Part shown: piece after piece, positions 37,819-46,505 of the stretch | Layout of the letters: the number at the start of each line of letters is the position of its first letter | How positions within the stretch are numbered: position 1 is the first letter of the stretch | Assembly: GCA_023953615.1 (NCBI GenBank) | Contig: JAMLJH010000001.1 | Span: 537,360-601,359, forward strand | DNA: 64,000 bases | Direction: 5' to 3' | DNA from: Verrucomicrobiia bacterium | Lineage (GTDB): Bacteria > Verrucomicrobiota > Verrucomicrobiia > Limisphaerales > JADLHS01 | The notes under the pieces: model-generated | Database searches by the model: none | Seen by the model: the letters and a program-made list of their open reading frames with translations, nothing else | Told to the model about the DNA's origin: nothing | Position numbers and translations under genes: made by a program

Positions 37819-38595
37819 ATGATTACCGTCGAGGAACTGTTGGCTGACCCTCCCAAACTACATAGCTTTCAACCTTCGCCCATGACTCCTTCCGGCATGT
37901 TTAAGCCGGGGGAATTGATCAATCGCTGGAAACTTTCCGACGAGGAACTGCTGTTCATTGGCCGGACGATTGGGCCTGGCGCCAAAACATTGGAAACGGG
38001 CGCCGGCTGCAGCACCGTCCTCTTCGCCCTGCGCGGCGCGCATCACACGGCAATCGCTCCCGACCAAGCCCTGACGGAACGCATCCTGGCCTTCTGCTCC
38101 TCCAAAGGCATTTCGACCTCACACTTGAAATTCATCGTGGCGCCCTCGGAACAGGCGCTGCCCCAGATCACCGAAGGAGACCTGGATTTGGTCCTGATTG
38201 ATGGACGGCACGGTTTTCCGCAACCTTTCCTGGATTGGTACTACGTGGCGGGACTTCTGAAAATAGGCGGTTATGTGGTTATAGACGACCTGCATATCTG
38301 GACGTGCGAAACGCTGATGAACCTGCTGCTGGCCGAGCCGGATTGGAAATTGGTGCATGAATCGCTCGGAGGTTGCGTTTTCCAGAAACTGGGAAACAGC
38401 ACGCACAATAATGACTATGATCACCAGCCTTACGTCATGAAAAATAGCCGTCAATTTTCCCTGCGAGCCAAGGGTCGGTATTTACTGAACCTGCTACGAC
38501 GCGGCAACTACCGACTGTTCACCGCCACCCTGAAGCTGGGAATACAGTCCGCGCTCATGGGCAAATTCGGCGAACGGCCAAAAGGACGGCGCTAA
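37819..38595 (+). CDS. Class I SAM-dependent methyltransferase
   Basis: 258 aa from the ATG at 37819 (MITVEELLADPPKLHSF); the reading frame is open further upstream but without a sensible start. Motif I is LETGAGCSTVLFALRG near residue 58, motif II is near LDLVLIDGRHGFP at about 125, and LLKIGGYVVIDDLHIWT follows, as in the Methyltransf_24 family. Substrate unknown; the family often methylates sugars or small molecules. The last 70 bp of the gene and the following 45 bp are repeated at 39893-40008. Confidence 0.8.
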   Translation: MITVEELLADPPKLHSFQPSPMTPSGMFKPGELINRWKLSDEELLFIGRTIGPGAKTLETGAGCSTVLFALRGAHHTAIAPDQALTERILAFCSSKGISTSHLKFIVAPSEQALPQITEGDLDLVLIDGRHGFPQPFLDWYYVAGLLKIGGYVVIDDLHIWTCETLMNLLLAEPDWKLVHESLGGCVFQKLGNSTHNNDYDHQPYVMKNSRQFSLRAKGRYLLNLLRRGNYRLFTATLKLGIQSALMGKFGERPKGRR

Positions 38596-38637
38596 CCTTT
38601 CACCATCGCCTCTGAACTCAGGGCGAGTAGATAGCCG
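38524..38637 (+). repeat. Direct repeat, copy 1 (3' end of methyltransferase gene)
   Basis: Starts at GCCACCCTGAAGCTGGGAAT and runs through the stop codon to GAGTAGATAGCCG. It matches 39893-40008 with only a handful of differences by eye, including small indels after the stop. Confidence 0.85.
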
Positions 38638-38810
38638 CGAAGAACATGTGAGCGCCGGCAGGGAGGCGCACGAACATTCCCCACTGTCTGCTCATCCGGT
38701 CGCTCAGCCACGATCCTTCCTGTTTCTTTTGATTTGAGTCAGCGCAACGCGCTACTTGCTGGGGAATACCTCTGCAAGAAAACGCGGTCATGGGTTGGGG
38801 AGCGCACCCT

Positions 38811-39030
38811 TCCCGCTCGTAGTTCCGGCTTCAGCCGGCCGCAACGCAGTCACTCGGTAATGCGCTGCCTTGCGCTTCGCCCCCGCCTGAAGGCGGGACT
38901 ACAAACTTTGCCCTTCTCGCTCGTAGTTCCGGCTTCAGCCGGCAGCAACGCGGTCACTCGGTAATGCGCTTCCTTGTGCTTCGCCCCCGCCTGAAGGCGG
39001 GACTACAAACTTTGCCCTCCTCGCTCGTAG
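38811..39030 (+). repeat. 104-bp tandem repeat with paired hairpins
   Basis: Two full units (38811-38914, 38915-39018) and a start of a third (39019-39030); the word GCTCGTAG recurs at 38815, 38919 and 39023, exactly 104 bp apart. Each unit carries two palindromes, CCGGCTTCAGCCGG and CCCGCCTGAAGGCGGG, which with their flanks (GTAGT and ACTAC) are diverged inverted copies of each other, as in REP/BIME elements. No coding frame is plausible. Confidence 0.85.
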
Positions 39031-39237
39031 TCGAAGGCCGGATTACGAGCGAATGGCGAATCGATAGAAAAATGATCCGCGATTTAAGGTTGCATTGATT
39101 TTCGGGTCGTGCTCTCCTCGCAGTATTCGCCATGAACGCCAGCTTGCACGATGACGATTTCAGCAGCACCGCCTGCTTGGTGACTGCGGGTGAAGACGCC
39201 GCCGAAAACCTGTGTGCATGCACTCAGTGAGCACGAT

Positions 39238-39462
39238 ATGAAGCCCGCGCAGAAAAACATGGTGAAGCGACTCTGGCTGTTGGCGTGGGCGCTGTATGTT
39301 GTGTGCGTCTCCTTCCTGTTGGTTTTGAAGTTTGCGACAACGCTGATGGAGAAGACTTCTACAGCGGAGATTTTTACAGGACCTGCAATCACTCTCGCCT
39401 CAACGTTCGTGATTTGGATTGCAGTTAGGACAGTGCTACGCCGAATTTCCAAATACGAATAA
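39238..39462 (+). CDS. Possible small two-helix membrane protein
   Basis: About 74 aa from the ATG at 39238; 39190 is another in-frame ATG. The protein MKPAQKNMVKRLWLLAWALY continues into one hydrophobic helix (VVCVSFLLVLKFATTLM) and then a second (PAITLASTFVIWIAVRTVL) ending RRISKYE. Two helices with positive ends argue for a real membrane peptide. It sits alone in a rearranged region between repeats, so it may equally be a remnant. No family recognised. Confidence 0.4.
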   Translation: MKPAQKNMVKRLWLLAWALYVVCVSFLLVLKFATTLMEKTSTAEIFTGPAITLASTFVIWIAVRTVLRRISKYE

Positions 39463-39671
39463 TGATTGACGCAACGAGATGGGACAGCGCAGCGCAAACC
39501 GGCTGTCCCGCACAAATGGTGTAAGGAATCTGGCTCGTCTCAGACGGGCTGCGGAATGAAAGGTCGCCCGCGCCTGCCGCACCGCTTCGGTGCGCTGCAT
39601 TTGCGTTGTGGAGTACACTTGACGGAATTCACCAGCGGGCGTAAAACGGGGCACAACAAACAATGATCATC

Positions 39672-39764
39672 ACCGCGAAATACGCCAACCACGCGAAAAC
39701 TGGGACGGGAACAACAGCTTTCCCGGCTGCCACTTCTTTTCGCGTATTTCGGGTGGTTCGCGGT
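39672..39764 (+). repeat. Inverted repeat of 'ACCGCGAAATACGC' words
   Basis: Two 28-bp arms (39672-39699 and 39737-39764) begin and end with the same words in inverted orientation (ACCGCGAA ... ACGCGAAAA) but differ in the middle. They share their words with 6811-6836, which marks this as a dispersed non-coding family. Confidence 0.65.
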
Positions 39765-39775
39765 TCATCCGTTGG

Positions 39776-39964
39776 TTGGCATGGCTACAACGCCGGGTAT
39801 GGCAACTGGAGCACGCACAACTACTACCATGGTTGCAGACCAATGAGGTCCGGTATATCTATGACGGCATGACGGTGGTGCAGGAACGGAATGCCACCCT
39901 GAAGCTGGGAATACAGTCCGCACTCATGGGCAAATTCGGCGAACGGCCAAAAGGACGACGCTGA
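39776..39964 (+). pseudogene. RHS-like fragment joined to a copied methyltransferase tail
   Basis: An open frame reads RRVWQLEHAQLLPWLQTNEV followed by RYIYDGMTVVQERNA. The latter resembles the 'YDGMxVVQER' motif of RHS/YD-repeat proteins of this phylum. From 39893 on it is an in-frame copy of the last residues of the methyltransferase encoded at 37819-38595 (TLKLGIQSALMGKFGERPKG). It has no credible start and no intact domain, so it is a chimeric remnant. The join falls exactly at the direct-repeat border. Confidence 0.6.
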
Positions 39965-40008
39965 CCTTCTTCCACCGTCGCCTCTGAACTCAGCGGCGAG
40001 TAGATAGC
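39893..40008 (+). repeat. Direct repeat, copy 2
   Basis: Duplicate of 38524-38637, separated from it by about 1.37 kb and ending just before the stop codon of the GloVer gene (40015). Confidence 0.85.
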
Positions 40009-40014
40009 CGGAGC

Positions 40015-42393
40015 TTAACGGGCGCGAGCCCGATAAAACGCACCGGTCACCGGGACTGACAAGTTAGTGTAGGTGGCCGTCCCAACCTCATTGAGATTGA
40101 CGATGGCGAGGTTATTCCATGGGCCAGAGGGCGTGGTGGCACGTTCCAACTGGTAGGAAACGGTTGGCATTCCTGACAAAGCCAACACCCGACTGCCACC
40201 TTGGGCGGTCAACCCGATAAACTGGTTGGAAGTTTCGAAGCAAAAGATCGTGTCAACGGTGTTGCCATAAAATTTTCCGTCTTGTGCGAGAATTACTCCT
40301 CCCACGGGATGACGCCCAGAAATGTAACTTCCTAGCAACGCCGGGGTGGCTCCTGCTCCATTGGTAGAAAATCTAAATACACCGGTTCCGCTGGTGCCAT
40401 AAAGTGCCCCGTCCGGCCCGACAGTCATTGGCCCGGCGGGATAGCTAGGACGGTAGAATCCCGAGGTTGCGACTACTTGAACACTGCCATTGGTCAACAC
40501 GCGAAATAAAGTGCCGTATTGGCTGGCTGGTTTGTTAAAAACTGTGCCGTATAAGTTTCCATCAGAATGTTGGACCAGCGTTCCCTGGCTGCCTCCGCCG
40601 AGCGTACTAGGATTGAATGCGGATAACACAGAGAACACTCCGTTGCTTGTCACACGAAACACTGTTCCAGACGATGACGTGCCGCCCGCTGCCGTTGTTC
40701 CATAAAAACATCCGTCTTTTGCACACATTAATCCCGCGCGAGGGAATGCACCCTTGGTATAGTAATCGAACGTAGCCAGGGCAACGATTTTAGCGTTGGT
40801 GCCCATGCGAAATATGGTGCCAAATCCCGCGCCACCAGATTCCGCAGTGCCATAAATATTACCGGACACATCCAAAACTAGAGGGCCACTCGGATTTGCC
40901 CCATTGGTATTGTCGAAATAAGCCAGCGGTGTGATTGATCCGTTGGTGTTGACACGAAAAAGGGAGCCAAAACCAAACGCACCACCTTTACTCGCTGCGC
41001 CATACAGAAATCCGTCCGGCCCGGGCACCAGCGATGACAGCGGCCCCCTGCCAGTAGAGAGTTGCAACGGAATGGAACGGAGTAACTCTCCATTTGTCGA
41101 AAGGCAGAACACCGTGCCCACGCCGTTGCTGCCGCCATACGATGTCGTGCCCCAAAGTGTGCCGTCGCTAAGTTGAGTTAAACCACCTCCGAGCGTTTGC
41201 CCTCCGGTCGGCCTGAATGAAGCAAGCGTAGTAAAGTCGCCGCCGGTCGTAAGACGAAAGGCTAGCCCGGCGAACGCTTCCCCTCCGCCCGCAGTCGTTC
41301 CGTAAAGCACTCCGCCGCCGCCAAGGGTTAAGTCGGAAATCGGGCCAGCTCCGTTCGTCTCCCAGAACGTGACCAGAGTCGTCACAACGCCATTGGTCGT
41401 CGCCCGGAAAATGGTTCCACGTGAACCACTGGCTCCGCTTAATTGCGCCGCGCCGTAGAGGAAGCCTGATGGATCCTGAACCAATCCCGTTTGCGGATAA
41501 TAGCCATTGGCGTTCACTGCCATGTCGAAACTGTAAATAGTCGTCAAGATGCCATTTGTGGTGCAGCGGAAGATGGTGCCCACACCATTCTTACCACCGA
41601 AATACGAGGTGCCATAGAGCATGCCATCGGCACCATGGACCAACGCTCCCATGGGCTGACCGTTCGTCGTGCCGAGCGCCGCCACCACTGCGATGCTTCC
41701 ATTGGTGGTCGCGCGGAAGATCGTTCCATAACCGATGCTGCCCCCCGATGCCATCGTGCCATAGAAAGCCCCATCGGGACCTTCCGTCAGTTCCCCATTC
41801 GCCAAACCGCCGTGCTCTGGACTGAACGCAACGAAGTTGGTGAAGTCTCCGGCAATAGTGACACGGTAGCATCCGGCAGTTTCATAACGAGTGCATCCAT
41901 AGATCGCGCCGTCCTTCCCCAAGCCGATTCCATCCGGTCGGCTGCCGTAGTAAGGCGCGTTTGTCCCCGTGAAAGACACGAGCGTACTTAATTCGCCGTT
42001 GGTGGTGACACGAAAAATAGTTCCCAACCCTTCAGCGCCTCCCTCCAAGGTTGTGCCATACAATGCTCCGTCCGATCCCAATAGCATCCGGCCCGACGGC
42101 TTTGCCCCATTGGTCGTGGCAAAAGACACCAATGGAACCACCACGCCATTGCTCCCCAGCCGGAATACGAAACCTTGATTGTACTCGCCCGTTCCGGAAC
42201 AGGTTCCATACAAGTCGCCATCCCCCGCAACCGTCAACCCAGATGGTCCGGGATAAGCAGGAGGAAACTGGTAGAGTTCCGTAAAGGAATAACCGCGCGC
42301 TTGCTCAGGAGTCAGCCAGCCCACAATGACCAACAGCAAGCACGATAACCAACGCAGCCAATTCTGAATTCGCTGGTAGTGCAAGGGACTCAC
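40015..42393 (-). CDS. GloVer-repeat secreted protein
   Basis: 792 aa, start GTG at 42393. A signal peptide (LRWLSCLLLVIVGWLTPEQA) is followed by about 14 repeats of roughly 45-55 aa in the pattern 'DGxLYGTTxxGGxxGxGTIFRxTTNGxxTxLxSF', for example GSDGALYGTTLEGGAEGLGT and GTIFRATTNGVVTTLVTF. This is the Gloeo/Verruco repeat (TIGR03803, family recalled, not searched), probably forming a beta-propeller-like or solenoid fold. It ends with a C-terminal domain (SYQLERATTPSGPWNNLAIV, then VTGAFYRARAR) of the type found on many exported proteins of the phylum. Function unknown; extracellular. About 230 bp separate it from the next gene; nothing else is seen there. Confidence 0.9.
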   Translation of the reverse strand: MSPLHYQRIQNWLRWLSCLLLVIVGWLTPEQARGYSFTELYQFPPAYPGPSGLTVAGDGDLYGTCSGTGEYNQGFVFRLGSNGVVVPLVSFATTNGAKPSGRMLLGSDGALYGTTLEGGAEGLGTIFRVTTNGELSTLVSFTGTNAPYYGSRPDGIGLGKDGAIYGCTRYETAGCYRVTIAGDFTNFVAFSPEHGGLANGELTEGPDGAFYGTMASGGSIGYGTIFRATTNGSIAVVAALGTTNGQPMGALVHGADGMLYGTSYFGGKNGVGTIFRCTTNGILTTIYSFDMAVNANGYYPQTGLVQDPSGFLYGAAQLSGASGSRGTIFRATTNGVVTTLVTFWETNGAGPISDLTLGGGGVLYGTTAGGGEAFAGLAFRLTTGGDFTTLASFRPTGGQTLGGGLTQLSDGTLWGTTSYGGSNGVGTVFCLSTNGELLRSIPLQLSTGRGPLSSLVPGPDGFLYGAASKGGAFGFGSLFRVNTNGSITPLAYFDNTNGANPSGPLVLDVSGNIYGTAESGGAGFGTIFRMGTNAKIVALATFDYYTKGAFPRAGLMCAKDGCFYGTTAAGGTSSSGTVFRVTSNGVFSVLSAFNPSTLGGGSQGTLVQHSDGNLYGTVFNKPASQYGTLFRVLTNGSVQVVATSGFYRPSYPAGPMTVGPDGALYGTSGTGVFRFSTNGAGATPALLGSYISGRHPVGGVILAQDGKFYGNTVDTIFCFETSNQFIGLTAQGGSRVLALSGMPTVSYQLERATTPSGPWNNLAIVNLNEVGTATYTNLSVPVTGAFYRARAR

Positions 42394-42623
42394 ACCGGAA
42401 CCTCTACCTGTCTTTATCTAGAAAGGCAACATGCAATTGACTCCATGTGTATCACCGTAAACGGGCCACCCATTAAGACAGCAGGGCAACAGACAAAAGT
42501 CGCCTATCACGGTTTTTCTTCGTTTATACATCGGATCACTTTCCGCTTACCGCTTTGGAGTGACGGCGCCAATTCCGTCTTTTCAGTGGAAACCGACCGT
42601 GGCTCAATTTCGTGACCGCGAAT

Positions 42624-45600
42624 TTACGGCTGGGACGCGGGGTCATCGGCGACCGTGGGATTCCCGGATTCCGGCGCGTAGGCCACGAGCATGATGTTGG
42701 AATCGTTGCCGGCATGGGCGCGCTGTTCCCAGCGGACAAATCCCGCGCGCGCCAGCATCGCCTCAATTTCCGACCGGCTCTGAAAATGCAATCCTTCACC
42801 GGAACGGGTCAGTCCCCAACGGGTGGCGAACCGCTCCCACCGCAGCACCTTGCGGTGGCCGGCGGATGTGGCGCGGGCGCCGTCGCGCAGGACCAACCGC
42901 CCGCCGGGCGCCAGCGCCCGGCGCACTTTGTTGAGGATGAGTTGCTGTTTCGACGGCGGCCAGTAGTGCAGCACATCCAATAGCAACGCGACCTCGGCCG
43001 CGGGCAATTCCGCGGTCAACAGATCGCCACAGGTAAATTCGACGCGCGGATTTTCCGCCGCGCTGCGTTGGGCCACGCGGATTTTTGCCTCGTCGTAATC
43101 CAATCCCCAAAACGTTCGCGTGTCCGTGAACGCCGCCAGCCAATGACTGGCCAGGCCGTAGCCACAACCCAGGTCCAGCACCCGCGACCGCCGCGGCACC
43201 ACGGCGTCCAGTTGCGCAAAGAACGGATCGAGTTTCATTTTCCATTTCGCGAACTGCTCCACGTAGGCGCCTTGATAGCGGTACAGGCGGGCCACTTTGC
43301 GGCGCACCACCGGCGGGGTGTTGAGGGCGTCCAGTTGTTCCTGTAATGCGGCGCGCATCAGCGCTTCGCAATGTTTCATCAACGCCACCACGCCCTGGCG
43401 ATAATCGAAATTCTGCGGGGTGATCCGCGGCAGCGCGCGCACGGTGGCGTGATACGGCTCGAACCAGTAGGCGTCCCGGGGCATGGCTTCATTCGAACCG
43501 CAAATGACGATGGGTAAAAGGTCCTGTCGCAATTCCACCGCCAGCTCAAACGCGCCGCGCCGGAAGCGTTGCGCGTAACCATCAACGGACCGGGTGCCTT
43601 CCGGATAGAAATGCACCGAGGCGCCGGTGGCCAGCGTGTCGCGGCAGCGTTGCAAGGTGGTGGCGGGATCATTCGGTTCAACCATGATGTGCCCGAGGAT
43701 TTTGCAACCAATCCCGAGCATGGGCGCGTCAAACACCCGTTTCTTCGCCGTTTGCCGCACGTCGCCGGGCAGGCTCACCATCAACATCACGTCCACGGCG
43801 GATTGGTGGTTGCTGATGACGATGCCGGGTTTGGCGAAAGTGGCGGAGTTGAGGTTTTGAAATTCCAATTTACCGAACGGCATGCCCTTCACCACGCCGC
43901 GCGCCATCCAGCGGGTGGCGCGGCGCAACCGATCCTTGGCGTTACGAGGCGAAACGAGGTTCAGCAACGGGCGCAGGACGTAATACAAAAACACCTGACT
44001 GCCACCCAGATGAATCAACACCCACAGCGTTCCCAGCACATGCCACCACCGCGGCGCACCGCGTGGCTGCGGTTTATAGAGCAACAATTCCACGCAGGCG
44101 GGCGTGATCACCAGGGTCGCCAGAAACGTGCTGGCCATGCCGAGCAGCACCGTCGTGCCCATGGAGAACAGCACCGGATGTTGCGCCAGGATCAACACCG
44201 CGAAACCGCAAATGGTGGTGCCCACGGAGATCAACACCGAAGCGCTGGTCGGCGCAATGCGCGGCGGATGCCCGCGCCAGACATCCAGTTTGCTCGTCGC
44301 CAGAAACACGCTGTAATCCTCGCCCATGCCGATGACGAAAATGACGAAGACACAGTTCATCACGTTGATCGGCAAACCGAAGAGACCCATCAACCCGAGG
44401 GTCCAAAGCAAACCAAAACCAATCGGCAACAGCGTGACCACCACCAGTTCGATGGACGCCAGCGAGAGATACACAATCAAACCAACCGCCACGGCCGTCC
44501 ACAGCACAAAAAAGCCCAGCCCGTCCCGCGCCAGATCCGCGATGTGATCCGTGAACGCCTTTTGATCCACCAAAATAAATTCCGGCAACGCGGCCTGTAA
44601 TGTCGCCGCCTGCGACCGGTCGCTCAACTTAACCAGGGTGCTGATGGCGGTGTCGTTCGTCCCCACGGCGACTCGTTCCGCCATGACCGCCTCCAACGGC
44701 GTGTCTTTGAAATAGTCCAACGTCAACCAGGCCGGTCGCTCGGTGACGATTTTCCAGAACGGCGCGAAGGCCTCCGGTTGAAAACCCAGTTCCCCACTGA
44801 TGCGGTTCAAGTCGGCGCGCAGTTCACGCTGACGTTCCGGGGTCCAGAACTGCTGCCACCGCCGCAGGTTTTCCTCCTGCGTGGCGGGGGCGGGGCAAAT
44901 GGCCGCCAGCGAATAGATATTGGTGACGGCGCTTTGCTGCGCCAGCAGGCCGGCGAGTTGATCGTTCCGCGCCAGCGCGGCGGCGGGCGTTGCTCCCCGC
45001 GCAATCAGCAACGACATGCTGAGAGCGTCGCCCCAGGTTTCGCTGATGAGCTGGTCATCGGCGCGCGTGGCTGGCGTGATGCCGTTGAGCTTGGCGAGAT
45101 CGCCCTCGAACCGCAGCCGTTGCAGCCCCAGCCCGGCCAGCGCCGTGAGCGCCACCAACAGCCCCACCGACCATAACCGGTGCCGTTTCTGCCAGCCGTG
45201 AAAGGCTTCCATCCAGTTGGTGAAACGCAACGGTCGCAGCGCGGCGGTGTCCCGCTTCGGCAACGGCACCAACAAGGTCAGCACCGTCAAGGCAAACGCC
45301 GCTGACATCAATACGCCCGTCGCGCCAAAAATTCCGAGTTGGCGATAACCGGACATGGGCGAAACGGCCAGCACGATAAACGCCGCAATAATGGTGAACG
45401 CGCCAATGAAGGTGGGCAGCAGCAGGCGACTTAAAATTTTGGCGGCGGAAGCGCGGTCGGTGGCGGCGTTGTCCAGGTGATAGACCACGTAAATGCCGTA
45501 ATCCACGGTGATGCCAATCGCCATGCTGGCGAACCCTGTGGCGATGGCGGAAACGTGATCATCGGTCAGCGCCAGCACCGCGCCCGCAATGGCCGTTCCG

Positions 45601-46505
45601 AACAGCGACGGCAGAAACGTCACCGTGGCCAGCCAACGACGCCGGTAGGCGGTGAAGCACAAAATGAACATCGCGGACACGGCCAGCGTGAGGCAGCGCA
45701 TCGCATCCCGACGCAGCAACGTCGCGTTGTCCAGCGCCATTCGGTGACCGCCGGTGATGGCCACATGCACTCCGGGAAATTCCGCCTCCACCGCGCGGAC
45801 CACCCGCGATATTTCCTGCATCAACCCCGCGCTCAAACGGGAATCCGACGAACCGAAATTCGGTTCCACCACCATCAACACATGCCGGCCATCACCGCTG
45901 GTGATGCGGCCATCCACAATTTGCGCGCCGCCAAAACCCGCCTGCAAGGGCAGCGCCTTGGCCGCCATCAATGGCGTGAATCCGATCGGGTCCGCGGCCA
46001 CCACATTTTTCAACACCATGCCTTCCGGCCCCGCCAGTTTTTGCCGCATGCTGGTCAGATGTTCGCGGATGGATGCCGGCGCCAATTTATCGGTCAACGC
46101 GGCGGCATCGGCTTCCGTGAACAGATTTGGAAACGCGCCGGTCAAAAATCCAACCACCTTCCCCAGGCCGCCGGAATTGATTTGATAAGTGATGCGCGTG
46201 AAGTTTTGGTTCGTCGCCAGCAATGCGAAAACTTCATCCGCCGCCGCGCCCAGTGATTCGGGATCACCGTGCGAGATCCCGATGTCGAGATAGAGCCGGT
46301 CAATCTGCCGGAACTTGCGCAGGGCGTAACGGTAGTCATCCACTTGCGCGTCATTGCCGGGCAGCAGGTCCAGAATGTCCTCCTGCAATTGGACGCGCGA
46401 GGAAATCACGAGCGCCGTCACCATCAACAACGCGGCCACCGCCAGCACTCCGCGACGATGTGCGGTCAGCCAGAAATACAAGCGGGCGTAGAGGCGATCG
46501 GTCAT
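42624..46505 (-). CDS. Fusion: MMPL/RND exporter, PlsC acyltransferase and methyltransferase
   Basis: 1293 aa from the ATG at 46505, which overlaps the glycosyltransferase stop by 4 bp (ATGA). Residues 1-775 form an MMPL-type transporter with two halves of a large periplasmic loop and transmembrane bundle (VYHLDNAATDRASAAK, FVIGMGEDYSVFLATS). Residues about 830-1010 form a lysophospholipid acyltransferase with the HX4D motif (VISNHQSAVDVMLM) and FYPEGTRSVDGYAQRFRRGA. Residues about 1090-1270 form a SAM methyltransferase (RVLDLGCGYGLASHW, VALLLDVLHYWPPSKQQL). In aryl-polyene and flexirubin clusters these activities lie on separate proteins; here they are joined, which ties lipid attachment and methylation to export. 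It is the last gene of the ACP operon. Confidence 0.9.
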   Translation of the reverse strand: MTDRLYARLYFWLTAHRRGVLAVAALLMVTALVISSRVQLQEDILDLLPGNDAQVDDYRYALRKFRQIDRLYLDIGISHGDPESLGAAADEVFALLATNQNFTRITYQINSGGLGKVVGFLTGAFPNLFTEADAAALTDKLAPASIREHLTSMRQKLAGPEGMVLKNVVAADPIGFTPLMAAKALPLQAGFGGAQIVDGRITSGDGRHVLMVVEPNFGSSDSRLSAGLMQEISRVVRAVEAEFPGVHVAITGGHRMALDNATLLRRDAMRCLTLAVSAMFILCFTAYRRRWLATVTFLPSLFGTAIAGAVLALTDDHVSAIATGFASMAIGITVDYGIYVVYHLDNAATDRASAAKILSRLLLPTFIGAFTIIAAFIVLAVSPMSGYRQLGIFGATGVLMSAAFALTVLTLLVPLPKRDTAALRPLRFTNWMEAFHGWQKRHRLWSVGLLVALTALAGLGLQRLRFEGDLAKLNGITPATRADDQLISETWGDALSMSLLIARGATPAAALARNDQLAGLLAQQSAVTNIYSLAAICPAPATQEENLRRWQQFWTPERQRELRADLNRISGELGFQPEAFAPFWKIVTERPAWLTLDYFKDTPLEAVMAERVAVGTNDTAISTLVKLSDRSQAATLQAALPEFILVDQKAFTDHIADLARDGLGFFVLWTAVAVGLIVYLSLASIELVVVTLLPIGFGLLWTLGLMGLFGLPINVMNCVFVIFVIGMGEDYSVFLATSKLDVWRGHPPRIAPTSASVLISVGTTICGFAVLILAQHPVLFSMGTTVLLGMASTFLATLVITPACVELLLYKPQPRGAPRWWHVLGTLWVLIHLGGSQVFLYYVLRPLLNLVSPRNAKDRLRRATRWMARGVVKGMPFGKLEFQNLNSATFAKPGIVISNHQSAVDVMLMVSLPGDVRQTAKKRVFDAPMLGIGCKILGHIMVEPNDPATTLQRCRDTLATGASVHFYPEGTRSVDGYAQRFRRGAFELAVELRQDLLPIVICGSNEAMPRDAYWFEPYHATVRALPRITPQNFDYRQGVVALMKHCEALMRAALQEQLDALNTPPVVRRKVARLYRYQGAYVEQFAKWKMKLDPFFAQLDAVVPRRSRVLDLGCGYGLASHWLAAFTDTRTFWGLDYDEAKIRVAQRSAAENPRVEFTCGDLLTAELPAAEVALLLDVLHYWPPSKQQLILNKVRRALAPGGRLVLRDGARATSAGHRKVLRWERFATRWGLTRSGEGLHFQSRSEIEAMLARAGFVRWEQRAHAGNDSNIMLVAYAPESGNPTVADDPASQP

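Noticed and set aside
39466..39666. 66-codon ORF after the small membrane ORF
   Set aside because: Cys/Arg-rich with a hairpin at 39481-39509 inside it; no start context or similarity.
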